A stretch of 64,000 bases of DNA, from contig NC_089825.1 in the NCBI RefSeq assembly GCF_035046505.1, positions 4,475,063-4,539,062 on the forward strand. The letters run 5' to 3'. The DNA comes from Tiliqua scincoides. Taxonomy: Eukaryota; Chordata; Lepidosauria; Squamata; Scincidae. Within the stretch, counting starts at the first letter, position 1. Each line of letters opens with the position of its first letter. Both the position numbers and the translations under genes were made by a program. The notes below the pieces were generated by a model. That model was given only the letters and a program-made list of their open reading frames with translations, had not been told where the DNA came from and did not search any database. Positions 37,046 to 49,557 of this stretch are shown one piece after another.

Positions 37046-38464
37046 AGGCTGGGTGGGGAGGCTGCTGGCTGCACTCTCCGGTGGGCCAGGACCCCCCCCC
37101 CCGGCTCCGTGTCCCGAGGGAGCGGCTGGTGGCTGGAATCCTGCTGACCTCTCACGCCAGCCGAGCGGGGCTTTCGCAGGGATGCCTCCGCCGTCCCCCT
37201 CTCCCGTCGGGGCAAAGGGCGTGAGCCAGCCATGACACTCTTGGTGGGCCAGCAAGGGGCGAGGCGGCTCTTTCTTGGCCCGTGCGGGGCCTCTGCGCAG
37301 CGCACCTGCTGCCCCCCAAGCAGCCTGGAGCAGGGCTGCTGGTGCCAGCGGGCGCTCCATCTGAGGTGCGGCACCCGGCAGCTGGATGGCTCCTACCTCC
37401 GGAGGGGGGGCAGAAGCGGGAGTCTGGCGGCAGGCTCGGGCCTGGCTGCTTCTGCCCGTTGCGCAGGGGCCCTCCAGCTCCTCTAGAGGAGAGCCTCTGC
37501 CATTTCTGGCTGAAGGTCCTCTGGGTGGACAGGCTTCTCCTTCCAGCTCATCCAAGGCCGGCTCGGCCCGGTCAGGCACTGCTTCCCTCTAGCAAGGTGG
37601 GTCTGGGGGCATGGCAGGGCCCTAGCCTGGGCACTTGGCTCGGGCCCTCACCCCCAGCCTGAAGGGGCTCTCTGGAGTGCTCAGCCTGGGCTCCAGTCGG
37701 CTCCAAGAGGCCACTGGGTGGAGAAGGACTCCCGGGCTTTCTCTGGGTCCAGCTTGACTGTGTCGCTTGGGCAGTCGGAGGGTGGAGTGGTGAAAGCACA
37801 GGCAACGGGCACACTCAGGAACGTGGAGAGGAGGAGAGGCTCTGCCAGGCTTCATGCAGTCTGGATCTCCCTGCCCCCAACCAGGGATGTGGTAGCACTT
37901 GCCTGCACTGAGTAGGGGGGTTGGACTAGAGAAGTATTCTTCAGCCTTGGAGTTGGGACCCTAGTGGGGTCGCAAAGTCTGAGTTATGCTGGAACCAAAA
38001 AGTTGAAGGACACTGGTCAGAGCAGCACAAGCCCTGGGAGAGCATCTGATGTCCCCCTTCAGGCACCAGAAGATGCTGTCCTTGTCCCGCTCAGGTTCTT
38101 GGCAGTTGTGTTGAAATAGCTTCCACCAGGGCCAGGCTTCAGGGTAACTTTTTCTGCATTCTCTAACAAGAATATTTGGCTACAGCGAACAGTGCTAGGA
38201 GAGCATTCCTAGATTGGGGAGTGGGCAGCGATGGGGGCGGGGGTGGGAGGATAGGGGCTTGGCAGGGGGTGGGATTGACAGTCACATCCTTTATGCATTT
38301 ATTGGGGTTGTGGCATAAAAAGGGTGGAAGACTGCCTGGCTAGAGGACCTCTATGGCTTGAGGATTCCTCTTGCTGCTGTTGTAACAATATCTAATTTTT
38401 GCTCACCACAAAACAGGGAAGCCCGTGGAACTGCCTGATAGGGAGCCAGCCTGTTGGTTCCGCC
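37046..38464. other. Intergenic, no recognised gene
   Basis: GC-rich to about 37600, then ordinary. A short inverted stretch, TTCTTCAGCC to GTTGAAGGACACTGG, near 37937-38014 could be a remnant MITE but is too diverged to call. Confidence 0.4.
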
Positions 38465-39571
38465 CAGTGGCATAGCTAAGGCATCTGCCACCTTGGGGCA
38501 CAAGAATTTTTAACAGCCCTGTATGACAAAATCAAATCAATTAAGTAAGTTAAAATACAGGTTGAGTCTCAGACTCAAAAATCACATTAAAGCAAATGCA
38601 TTTAAAAAACTCCCTTTGCTAAAAGATTTAAAAACAGCCTTGCTGCCATTTGTGTTGTAAGACAGAGTCATTCGGCAGGCAATCCATTAGTCAGTCTTTC
38701 TCTAGGCACTAAGAAAGGCTTCACTTCAAGCCTAGGACCCCTCCCTTCACCCAGAGTGCAGTGCTGGGAAAGAATGCAAAGTGATCGTCTTTCTTTCATG
38801 TGCTCAGGGGGAAGAGATCACTTGCCTTGGAGTGAAGCTGTTCTAAGTAGCAGGAGAGAGAATGATTGCTGGATTGTCAGCTGGCTGCTCTCTCTCGCAT
38901 TAATGAGGTTGTTAAACAATTTTTTTCCTTTAATTTAAAGGGTTCTTCTCATGTTGAGATAAAACCGCAGGGTGAAAAATCCTTGGATAATTAGGTTATA
39001 CCTGTATTAGAGTAAGTATAAGTATAATCATTACAATTAAATTAAAGACGGCAAAATTCATACTCATTTTTCCTTTCTCTTTCCTACTTGCTTCTGAGTG
39101 GTTTATCCTTTCTGCCTGCCTAGTCTTTCAGAACTGATCGAGCCTTGCAGAATCCAATGTCCCCCTGTCCCCTTGCCAAGCTCTTCTGTAAGTAGACCCT
39201 GGTATTCCTTTGGGTCAGTTCTAACTCTGCTGAAGTGCGGGGGGGGGGGTGAGGGAGAAGGCAAAAGCTGTGTGTTTGAGGCAGAGACAGAGAAATGGGG
39301 TGGGCAGAGAATATGTGGGGTGAGGGAGTAGAAAGAGCCAGCGAGTGCACACTGTTGCCTCTTGAAGACCTCCTGTACCTTAGAAAGCCTCCTGGAGGCC
39401 TTAGAAAGGCACTTCCAGTATTTACAGAACCCAGAAGTGCCTTTCTAAGGCCTTTAGGAGGCTTTCTGGAGCCTCAGAAGGCCACTTTTTTTTGCCTTGG
39501 GTCTACTCAAGACCCTCAAGACATGGAACCTGAGGCAATGTACCCTCTTCCTTCTCTTAGCTATGCCACTG
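38465..39571. mobile_element. hAT-type non-autonomous element, 1.1 kb, with internal hairpin
   Basis: Starts CAGTGGCATAGCTAAGG and ends TCTTAGCTATGCCACTG. Flanking 8-mers GTTCCGCC (38457-38464) and GCTCCATC (39572-39579) match at 5 of 8, with only transitions between them, as an aged duplication would. A long imperfect hairpin (about 39380-39470, arms AGAAAGCCTCCTGGAGGCC and its inverse) sits near the right end. No transposase frame. Confidence 0.7.
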
Positions 39572-40288
39572 GCTCCATCAAGCCCAGTATTCTCCAGCTG
39601 ACTGGTTACTTTTCTCCAAGACTCAGGTAGAGAAGAGGCTTCCCTGCCATGGCACCTGAGACCTCTTGATGCAAGAGGTAGAGGGCGTGAGTGCGGGCCT
39701 TTGGAAGGCAGCAGCGTATGAGCTCTGTGCTGCATGGACTGACCACTTGATCTACCAGGCAGGCAGTTCTGCCATTGGTACTGAGTTGACCATCCTCTAT
39801 GCTACGCCTTGTGGGCATCGTGTGGCTGTGAGAAAGCAAAGCTTCCTTCCACTCTGAAGAGTGATAACAGTTTCCCATTATCTTGGTCAGAAATCAGACA
39901 CCCTGTGCAGCCACCAGCTTTGTGCCTGGGACTGCTTGCCTGTAACACTTGGCTGGCCGCCCGGTACCAGCCCTGTTGCGTCCTGTGGTAGGAGCATGGG
40001 GCGTGGCAGGAGGTGTGGGGCAGTAAATGCATTGATCTTGGTCGCAGTTTCTGAATAGCCCCACAGTCTGCTCCACTTGGGTCCCTGCAGTTGATGGAGC
40101 TTGGGGTGCACACCTGTGAACTGATCAGGGTGTGTGTGGAAGAGGGCTTTGCCCTGCCATGACTTGCAGCTGTTGGGGTCAGGAACATCTGGAGGGCCAG
40201 AGGGGCCTTGCTGGGTCAGAATGACTGGGCTTGCTTGCTCAGGCACCTCCTGGCTAAGAGTGCAGCCCAGAGTGAACCTGTGGGCCAT
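39572..40288. other. Intergenic, no recognised feature
   Basis: Nothing recognised between the hAT-type element and the CR1 cluster. Confidence 0.4.
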
Positions 40289-42580
40289 GTCATAAGAACA
40301 GCCCTGCTGGATCAGGCCACAGGCCCAGCTAGTCCAGTTTCCTGTATCTCACAGTGGCCCACCAAATGCCCCAGGGAGCACACAAGACAACAAGAGACCT
40401 GCATCCTGGTGCCCTCCCTTGTATCTGGCATAGCCCATTTCTAAAATCAGGAGGTTGCACATACACATCATGCCTTAAGAACATAAGAAGAGCCTTGCTG
40501 GATCAGGCCAAAGGCCCATCTAGTCCAGCTTCCTGTATCTCAGTGACCCACCAAATGCCCCAGGGAGCACACAAGACAAGAGACACGACCTGTTGCTCTC
40601 CCCTGCATCTGGCAATCAGAGGCAGCCTGCCTCTAAAACCAGGAGCTTGCACATACCTACTATGACTTGTAACCCTTAATGAACTTCTCCAGAAATTTGT
40701 CCAATCCCCTCTTAAAGGCATCCAGGCAAGATGCCATCACCACATCCCATGGCAAGGAGTTCGACAGACTAATGACATGCTGGGTAAAGAAATATTTTCT
40801 TATGTCCTAACTCTCCCAACACTCAGCTTTCATGGATGTCCCATGGTTCTGGTGTTATGTGAGAGGGAAAAGAGCATCTCTCTATCCACTGTCCATCCCC
40901 TGCATGACTTTGTATGTCTCAATCATGTCCTGCCTCGGGAGCCTCTTTTCTAGGCTGAAGAAGCCCAAATGCTACGTTTCCTTCAGAAATTTGTCCAATC
41001 CCCTTTTAAAGGCAAATAGGCCAGGTAGTATCACCACATCCTGTGGCAAAAAGTTCCACAGACTAATTATATGCTGAGTAAAAAAATATTTTCTCTGTTC
41101 TCTTTCCCAACACTCAGTTTTAGCAAATGTCCCCTGGTTCTAGAGTTATGTGAGAGGGAAAAGAGAATTTTTCTATCCACTCTGTCCATCCCCTGCATAA
41201 TTTTGAATGTCTCAATCATGTCCGCCCCTCAGGCACCTCTTTTCTAGGCTGAAGAGGCCCAAACGCCGTGGCCTTTCCTCATAAGGAAGGTGCCTCAGCC
41301 TAGTAATCATCTTAGTTGCTCTCTTTTGCACCTTTTCCATTTCCACTATGACCTTTTTGAGATGTGACCAGAACTGGACACTACTCCAGGTGTGGCCTTA
41401 CCATCTATTTGTACAACGGCATTATAATATTAGCTGTTTTGTTCTCAATACCTTTTCTAATGATCCCAAGCATAGAATTGGCCTTCTTCACTGGTGCCAC
41501 ACATTGGGTCGACACCTTCATTGAGCTGTCCACCCCCCCAAAGATCCCTCTCCTGATCTGTCACAGGCAGCTCAGAACCCATTAGCCTATATGTGAAATT
41601 TTGATTTTTTTTTTTAACACTTACTTGCATTGAAAGGCATCTGCCATGTTGCTGCCCATTCTGCCAGTTTGGAGAGATCCTTCTGGAGCTTCTCACAATC
41701 TCTTCTGGTCTTTACTACTTGGAAAGTTTTGTGTCATCTGTAAACTTAGCCACCTTGCTGTTTAACACTGTGTCCAGGTCATTTATGAACAGGTTGAAAA
41801 GCACTCGTCCCAGGACAGATCCTTGGGGCACACCGCTTTTCACCTCTCTCCATTGTGAAAATTGTCTGCTGACACCCACTCTGTTTCCTGGTTCTCAACC
41901 AGTTCCTAATCCAGAAGAGAACCTGCCCTCTAATTCCATGTCTGTAGGGTTTCCTCAGCAGGCTTTGGTGAGGGACCGTGTCAAGTAGTTGGCAACCTTC
42001 AGTCTCGTGTCAAATGCCTTCTGAAAATCCCTATATAGAATATCCACGGGTTCTCCCGCATCCACATGACCTTTTCAAAGAATTCTAAAAGGTTCTTGAG
42101 GCAAGACTTACCCTTACAAGAGCCATGCTGGTTCTCCCTCAGCAAGGCTCTGTGTGTTTTGAGATCTATTTTTGTTAAGACATTCCACCATCTTACCTGG
42201 AGCCGATGTTAGGCCAACTGGCCTATAGCTTCCCAGGTCCCCTCTTCTTCCCTTTTTAAAGATTGGTGTGACATTTGCTATCCTCCAGTCCTCTGGTACT
42301 ATGGCCATTTTAAGGAACCAGTTGCATATTTTAGTCAAGAAATCAGCTACTTCGTTCTTCAGTTCCTTAAGAACTCTCGGTTGGATGCCATCAGGGCCCA
42401 GTGACTTATTGGCCTTTAATTTGTCAATTAGGTTTGAACCATCTTCTCTTTTAACCTTTACCTGACTTACTAATTCCTTGTTCAGGAAGCAGTATCTGCC
42501 CGAGGTCTTCTGCCGTGAAGACAGATGCAAAGAGCTCATTTATTTTCTCTGCTATCTCCAAGCCTCCTTTCAGACAAGGT
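40289..42580 (-). mobile_element. CR1 LINE split by a younger CR1
   Basis: Minus-strand CR1. A 3'-terminal piece (40289-40475) and a long piece (about 40976-42580, RT region back to the linker before RT) read as one element. A second CR1 3' end (40476-40975, with its own AAGAACATAAGAAGAGCC tail) sits between them. The joint falls at CATCATGCCTT and TTCCTTCAGAAATTTG, which are nearly adjacent in the uninterrupted copies. Several frame breaks; not active. Confidence 0.75.
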
Positions 42581-42779
42581 TAATGCTCATTTTTAAATGA
42601 CAAAATATATCCATAAAAACTTAGTTTTTGTGCCTTGTCAGTGTGCCATGAAATGAAAAATGTTGAAAACCCTAAGGACACTCAAGGCAGCTTACAAATA
42701 AAACAATACTAAAACACTGATATACTGTATGTATAATTGAAACAGTGAAACACAATAAACTCAGATCACAAAATATGTT

Positions 42780-43480
42780 TCATAAAAAAGTACCAGCCAG
42801 CCCTCCCCCCCAATGTCAGCATATGAAAGCTTCCCTAAATTAAAAGGTCTTAAGACCCCACTGAAAGAACTCTAGAGAGGGAGCTGTTCTCAATATTAGG
42901 GGGAGGGAATTCCACAGGCAGGGCACCACTATTGAGAAGGCCCTATTTCTTGCTGCCATCCCTCTCAACTTTGCTGGTGGTGGCACATTTAAAAGGGCCC
43001 CCTCTGATGACCTGAGAAGATGTTTGATTGTATGGAAGGAGGCGGTTCGTCAAAGACCCTGGATCCAAGCTGTAGAGGGTTTTAAAAGTCAAAACCAGCC
43101 CATTGAATTGAGCCTTGAAATGAACTGGCAGCCAGCACACTGCCAGAACAGCGGCCCAACTGAATTGAACCGGTGCACCCTGCAACCGCATTCTGTGATA
43201 ATTGCCGTTTCCTGACCATCTTCAGAGGCAGCCCAACGTATAGCACATTGCAGCAATCTAACCTAGATGTGATGGGCACGGGTCACTGTAACCAGGTCTG
43301 AGCAATCTAGGTATGCAACCCAGGAATCAGCCAAAGCTGAGTAAAGGCTCTCCTGGCCACAGTCACCACCTGGGAATTCAGGAGCAGCCTCAAGCTGCAC
43401 GCCTGCTCCTTCGGCAAGAGTGAGCCCTGTCCAGAGCAGGATGTTAGTCCAATACCAGAGTATTTCAGCCCTTCCTCTTA
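42780..43480. mobile_element. L2-like LINE fragment
   Basis: Carries phrases I associate with squamate L2 copies: GAAGGCCCTATTTCTTGC, TCAAAACCAGCCCATTGAAT, AACTGGCAGCCAGCACA and CATTGCAGCAATCTAACC. No long frame. Orientation and borders are not settled. The AT-rich 42581-42779 just before it is unassigned. Confidence 0.5.
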
Positions 43481-44329
43481 CCTTCCTCTGCTTATTGGGA
43501 ACACACTGAAGCTGGGGTCAGAGGTCTGTCAATCGTCAATAAAAGAGGTGCTAAATTCTGACAACATTTCCAAGCTCATCTCAAGCTGTGGGGTGTCACC
43601 TTGTGCCTGTTGAGCCAAGAAGAAATCCAGCCAGGTCAGATCCCCAGAGGTGCGCATGTGCTCTTGCTGCTGCCACATTCTGAAGATTGGCTTGTGTTCT
43701 TTCACAAAATGAAGCTGTTGCAAACCCCGTCCTGAGCAGATTTATTCAGAAATGCAGGCCTCGTCTCTCCAGCAGACTTGTGTCGGGAAGATGCAGCTTC
43801 CTTCAGTGCCTCCAGTGCAGGGCCCCTCCTGCTGAACCCCCCTCTGCCTGCCGTCCCCCCCTCCGTGCTGTCCCTGTCCTTGGGCAGCAATGAAAGCACC
43901 TACAAAAGGTGGGGAGTGGTGTGCTCTCTGTGCAGCAGCTGAGGTGGCTCTCGCCTCATGGTGTCCTGAGGAGGATCCAGGCTGCAGAGGGTGTTCATTG
44001 CTTGTGTGGTGTGGAACCTGCCCACTTGCTGCTTCCAGGGACAGAAGGGAATTTGGGAGAGCTTCAGTGAAGGCTTGGAGCCAGGAGTGGCCTGTTTGCC
44101 CACCTCACTATGGTCCAGGGCTCCCCCAGCCCGCTCCAACAGAGGATCTAAAGATCTTTTGGTCCACGCCTGAATGGCAGGACGGGAAAGGGGGGGGCTT
44201 GGTGAGAGTGTGCCAAGAAGCCAGGACAGACCGGCTGCTGCCTTCACAGATGCAGCAGGGGCTCGGGGTCCGAAGAGCTTGGCTGCTGGCTCCGAGCAAG
44301 GGGTCTGAGCCCACACCCTGGTTCGCACG
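43481..44329. other. Intergenic, no recognised feature
   Basis: Unassigned sequence leading into the CpG island at 44.3 kb. Confidence 0.4.
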
Positions 44330-44830
44330 GGATGCTGGGCGCCCTGCCACCTGGGCTGCCCCAGACGTCCTCCCGCCACGGGCACCTGTGGGGCGGTGCG
44401 GAGGCGGCTCTTGGCAGGCCCGGCCAGGCTGCTGCATCTCCCCAGCAACGGCAGAGGCATTATACTGTTCCCATGGAAACTCGGGCAGAAGCATTTGGGC
44501 GGGCGGCGGGCGGGTGCGTGGCTCTTGGCAGCCCCCGCCGCTGCGGAGCTCTTTGTCTGCCGGAGGTCCGGGGGCTGCGGGGGAGGAGCGGCCCGGCTCC
44601 TGGGGAGACGCGGGCTGGTGCCCCGGGAAGGAGCTCCTGCTTCCAGGTCCCCGAGGACCGCCGCTGGCTGGCTGCGCAGGCAGGCAGGCAGGCACTACCG
44701 CGACTGGCCTGAGAGGCAGGGAGGCACCCAAGAGCCGGAGAGCGGAGGCGCCGAGGACGAGGGCAGCAGGGTAAGCAGGGGCCGGTCCTCCGGGGGGAGG
44801 ACTGCGGGGGGGCTCGCGGCTGTCTGAGAG
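44330..44830. promoter_or_regulatory. Isolated CpG island, possible upstream SMARCD3 promoter
   Basis: CpG-dense block far from any recognised coding exon. A good donor, GGCAGCAGG|GTAAGC, lies on the plus strand near 44770, and an X-box-like GTTCCCATGGAAAC at 44467-44480. SMARCD3 is known to use alternative first exons, so an upstream non-coding exon is plausible, but no expected coding start was found here. Confidence 0.4.
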
Positions 44831-45217
44831 CAGCAGGCGGGCGGGGGTCCTGGAGCACGGAGGACGGGCAGGCAGGGAGGGGGCTGCTGGGCAAGGCTTC
44901 TGCTCCCCTCCCGCTGATGGTGAGCCTGCCCAGGGTGCTGGGCCCAGAGGAAAGGGCATCCTGCCCCCCCACCCCCAGAAGCTGCCTTGCTGAGGCCAGA
45001 GGCAGGGAGAGGACCCTGCACCGCGAAAAAGAAGTGCCTTCGCCACCTGGAGGGTCGACCACCCCCGCAGACCCTGGAAGCCCTGCCCTTGTCCAAGATG
45101 AGCGGGGTGGGGGGGCTGGTGGTGCTGGAGTTCAGGAAACCCCTTCTTGCCTTCCAAGCTCCAGCCGCGAACCATTTCAGACCTGGAGACCTGAAGGCAG
45201 CAGTGACACAACTGGCT

Positions 45218-45490
45218 TCATAGAACCGAAGGGCGTTAAGTGTGGGAAGTGATCATAGAGGCCAGCTACTCCAGCCCCCCCCCCCCCGCCCGCTCAGTGC
45301 AGGCACCTGCAACATCCCTGGCAGTTGGTTGCCCAGCCTCTGCTGCAACACTTCCACAGGAGGCGAGCTCATTGTGGCACCAGACCGGCTGCTCCCTGGC
45401 TTCCTGCAGCCTGAGCCAACTCTCCTGTAGTTGCAGCCCCTGTTGTAGTCCTGCTCTCAGGAGCCTGGAGCGCAGCCCCTTCCGCATGTG
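45218..45490 (-). mobile_element. Diverged CR1-like fragment
   Basis: Plus-strand CATAGAACCGAAGG, then GGCCAGCTACTCCAGCCCCC and CCCTGGCAGTTGGTTGCCC, recall an old CR1-clade 3' region on the minus strand. Interrupted by a C run near 45275. Confidence 0.4.
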
Positions 45491-46384
45491 AGACAGGTCT
45501 TCTGATGTGCGAATGTGCGGAGGTGGCGGACACCTCCCCCAAGCCAGACACTCTGAGCAGTTGCAACCACTCCCCATCTCAGTGGCCCTGGTTTTCTCAA
45601 TAACATGCAGTGTCCGAAAGAGGGCACGGGCCCAAGGGGTCCAGCTAGGAAGGTCTGGCCTCTCCTTTACTGGCAGTTCTGTAGATGCAGAGGCTCCACC
45701 CACACAGCTGCCAAATGGTCACCAGCCCATTCCCTGTGACTTTCGTGTAGGCAAGGTAAGAAGAGGGCAGGTCTCCTCTGAGCAGTGCCCTCCCTCCTGC
45801 TGCCCAGGAAGAAGGGAGGCTGGCTCTCCTTCCTCTTTCCCTTGGAGGCAGGGGTGGCCACTGGGCTACAGCCTGGCATGGGCCCGTTCCAGATCTGGGG
45901 GCAGCTTCTGAGGAGCTGGGGCTGGCTGCCCCAGAACTGGAGAGGCTGGCCACTGAGAACAGACGACAGGAGGGGAGGGGTGGTGGAGAGAGCAGACACT
46001 ATTCTGTCAAGTGCGTGCCCTTGGGCCTGGTTGGAGCAGGGTCTGCAGAGGGTTTGGTGGGGGTGTGTGGATGGGTGGTACGTTGTGCATTCTGGATCGG
46101 TTTTTGTTGCCTTTTGATTAGTTAATGCATTTTATTTTTATGAGTTTGCATTTGTGGTCTGTCTTAATTTACACCCTGCCTTTCTCATCAGTGGCAGCTT
46201 ACAGTTTTTTAACCAAACTGAGACCAAGTGATTGTGCCAAAGGCTTTATGTGTGTGTGTGTGTGTGGGGGGGGGGGGTTTGATAAGGGATTTGAAAGGAC
46301 CTAGTGAGGGGGCATCCTGGAGGTGATCTGGGGGGACAGTTCCAGGCACAAGGGGCTGCAAGGGACAGGGGCTGTCATACGGAA

Positions 46385-46672
46385 GGAGAGAATAATTTAT
46401 TCTCTGCTGTTTCTGAAAGTAGAACTAGAACCAGTGGGTGCAAACTGCAAGAGAGGAGGTTTAGACCTCAGGAAAAAATATTCCTGACAGCCAGGGCAGT
46501 TCGGTAGTGGAACAGATTGCCAAGAGAGATTGTGGACTCTCCCTAACTAGAGATATTCAAGCGGAGGCTTGACAAGCACCTGTTGGAGATGCTCCGAGAG
46601 GATTTCCTGCCTAAGGCAGGGGGTTGGACTAGATGACCTATTAGGTACCTTCCAACTCTATGATTCTATGAG
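46385..46672 (+). mobile_element. CR1 LINE 3' end
   Basis: Ends GGTTGGACTAGATGACCTAT ... CCAACTCTATGATTCTATGA, the classic CR1 terminus with its ATTCTATGA unit. 5'-truncated, no useful frame. A (TG)n-poly(G) run lies just upstream at about 46249-46278. Confidence 0.85.
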
Positions 46673-47805
46673 ATCTGAGGGCTGAGAGACAGGGGGCGAG
46701 GCTCTGGAGGTCAGGAGCAGGGGCTTAAGCTGCAGCTGGGGCTCAGTGATGGAGCACACAGAAGGGTCTAAGCCAGGCCTGATTGAAAAAGACCTCTCTC
46801 TAAAGCCCTCGACAGCTGCTAGCCTGGTTGATAGTCTGCTGGACTGCCAGGTGGCTTCCCATGCTTCGGGGTCAGTGAAGGGGTTTCAGGCAGGGTGTGA
46901 CTTCCAGAGATAGGGGTGACTTTGGCAGCAGACTCTGGGATGGAGTCAAGGGGCTAAGTGAGCCTGTAGTAGGAAGGAGAGGTTGCAACAGACAACGTAA
47001 GAGAAAAACGTGCACAGCATAGCTGCTGTCCCAAGGGAGGAGTTAGCCTGTCCAGTACTATGGGACTTCTTGAGCAGCCTTGCTTCCTTGCCCTCTGCGG
47101 TGTCACTTTGGGGCACCCATCCATTGCTAAGCCAGCCTGAAGCCATGGAGGGGAGGTTGTGGGTCAGGGCAGTCTCCTTTACATCCCTGCTGCAGGGGCT
47201 AGCAAAAACCTCTTTCTCCAACCTTCTACCAATGGCTACTGGGAGGGTCTCTCTGGCACAAGCCCCCCCCCCGCTCCTGTGGTGCTCCCCATGCTGGCTT
47301 CGGAGCTGCTGTCACCCCTCCACCCACTTTTGGTCCAGTCTCCATCTCTTCCAGAGAAACCTGGAAGCTAGACTGGGGCCAAGCTGTTTTGCTGGGCATC
47401 TTCCTCCTTGCTCATACCTTCTGTTCTGCAACTGTTCAAGAGGATGAATGAAATCTGGAAGTGTTCGAGTTCAGGCTGCTGGCCGCCTGTATAGTGGCAT
47501 CTGAATGGGTGGCAGGCAGGGTTAATGGGCCTGCCAGAGCCACCACACTCTGCATGCCCAGTGCCCAAGCAGAACAGAGACAGTGAATATTACAAGCCAC
47601 CCTTGGAGTTGTTGTTGATACCTGCCAAGTGCATGAACAAGTTGTTGATGATACTCCTACGTTCACAAGGCACACAAGGCCCATGCGAATGGATGGCCGC
47701 AGTCACAGTGATGCTATGAAATCACAGCCCATGTGCCACACGCACTGTGTTGCTTCCAGCAGTGCGCAGCCCATGCCCCACAGCTCCTTTGCAGGGAATC
47801 CATGG
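46673..47805. other. Intergenic, no recognised feature
   Basis: Unassigned stretch between the CR1 end and the SINE. Confidence 0.4.
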
Positions 47806-47994
47806 TTATTTATTATTTATTTATCACATTTTTACACTGCCCTTCCTCCAAAGAGCTCAGGGCAGTGCAGGTGAGGCTGAGAGAAAGTGACTGACCCAAG
47901 GTCACCCAGAAAGCTTCATGGCTGAGGGGGGATTTGAACCTGGGTCTTCCAGGTCTGAGTCCACCTCCCAAACCACTGCACCACCCTGACTCTC
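47806..47994 (-). mobile_element. tRNA-type SINE (MIR-like)
   Basis: Read on the minus strand: an A-box-like TGGTGCAGTGG (plus 47973-47983), a B-box-like GGTTCAAATCC (plus 47930-47940), a MIR-like GTGACCTTGGGTCAGTCAC core and an AT-rich TAAATAAATAATAAATA tail. The order and spacing fit a tRNA-headed SINE. Confidence 0.75.
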
Positions 47995-48753
47995 AACTCA
48001 TAAGCCCAGGGTTAGGTGGGGCTGCCATGCTGCCACTGGGGGAAGATTCAGGTGCCACATAAGGGGTGGTGGTCCTATTTTGGTCCCTGGCTCTGAACTC
48101 CCAAGGAAAAAGGCGGGGCAGAAAAGTGTGGTGTCCATCACCCATGCTGAGTCTTGCAGTCAGCACCCTGTTTTCCAAGTGCAGGGGAAAGGCCTTGTGT
48201 GACCAGTCACCATCCTCACAGAGTTGCAACTGCAACAGTAGTAAGTGATGGGGGGGGGGGGGTGTGACCCAGAAAGTGGCAAGGCAGCTCTCTTCTGAAA
48301 GGTAGAGGATGGAGATGGTGGCCTTTGACACAACAGGCAGCGTGTGGGAATTCTGTCTGCCCCGGCTTCCTGGGAAGAGACGAAGAGGCAGGAAGGGGGC
48401 TCTTCCACAGGCTTCAGCCCAGTCCCCCAGCCTTCCAGTAGCCCTCCATGTCTCTCTGGGGCTCACTGCTTGGAAAGGATAATGTTCCTGCAATGTACAT
48501 CCCCCCCCCCCACATAGGGGCTGTTTGGTGGCTGCTCAACAGCTAAGCCCCCTCACAGGGGCTTACCTGCAGTTGAGCATGTGCCCTCCTTGAGGGAGGC
48601 CTTGCTTCACCTGTTGTGTAAAGAGGACCCTGATATTGGGGATGGAAAACTTGCTGTAGTTGGTGTTTGCCTGCGTTGTGCATCTTAGCTAGAGAAGGAA
48701 CAGGACTCCTCCACCAAGGCACAGCCCCCCCCCCCTTGCTTAGCTATCCCTAT
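47995..48753. other. Intergenic, no recognised feature
   Basis: Only long G or C runs stand out, near 48249 and 48507. Confidence 0.4.
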
Positions 48754-49557
48754 AGATCAGATCTTGGGGTGGTGGTGGACAGGTCGATGAAAGTGTCGAC
48801 CCCATGTGCGGCTGCAGTGAAGGCGGCCAGTTCTATGCTTGGGATCATTAGGAAGGGTATTGAGAACAAAACGGCTAGTATTATAATGCCGTTGTACAAA
48901 TCGATGGTAAGGCCACACCTGGAGTATTGTGTCCAGTTCTGGTCGCTACATCTCAAAAAAGACATAGTGGAAATGGAAAAGGTGCAAAAGAGAGCGACTA
49001 AGATGATTGCTGGGCTGGGGCACCTTCCTTATGAGGAAAGGCTATGGCGTTTGGGCCTCTTCAGCCTAGAAAAGAGACGCCTGAGGAGGGACGATTGAGA
49101 CATACAAAATTATGCAGGGGATGGACAGAGTGGATAGGGAGATGCTCTTTACACTCTCACATAACACCAGAACCAGGGGACATCCACTAAAGTTGAGTGT
49201 TGGGCGGGTTAGGACAGACAAAAGAAAATATTTCTTTACTCAGCGTGTGGTCGGTCTGTGGAACTGCTTGCTACAGGATGTGGTGCTGGTGTCTATCCTA
49301 GACGCCTTTAAAAGGGGATTGGACAAGTTTCTGGAGGAAAATCCATTATGGGGTACAAGCCATGATGTGTATACGCAACCTCCTGATTTTAGAAATGGGT
49401 TATGTCAGAATGCCAGATGCAAGGGCGGGCACCAGGATGAGGTCTCTTGTTATCTGGTGTGCTCCCTGGGGCATTTGGTGGGCCGCTGTGAGATACAGGA
49501 AGCTGGACTAGATGGGCCTATGGCCTGATCCAGTGGGGCTGTTCTTATGTTCTTATA
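48754..49557 (+). mobile_element. CR1 LINE, 5'-truncated
   Basis: Encodes the ORF2 C-terminal region in two adjoining frames (up to 49098, then 49112-49528), so one frame break separates them. Ends GATCCAGTGGGGCTGTTCTT followed by ATGTTCTTAT, the subfamily tail. Very close to the copy at 2846-3600. Confidence 0.88.

Noticed and set aside
37937-38014. Short inverted pair TTCTTCAGCC / GTTGAAGGACACTGG as a MITE
   Set aside because: Too diverged, and no target duplication. Noted only as a possible remnant.
40289-41100. Direct repeats of CTTCCTGTATCTCA units as a tandem or CRISPR-like array
   Set aside because: The units are two CR1 3' ends lying in series; spacing and sequence are explained by LINE insertion.
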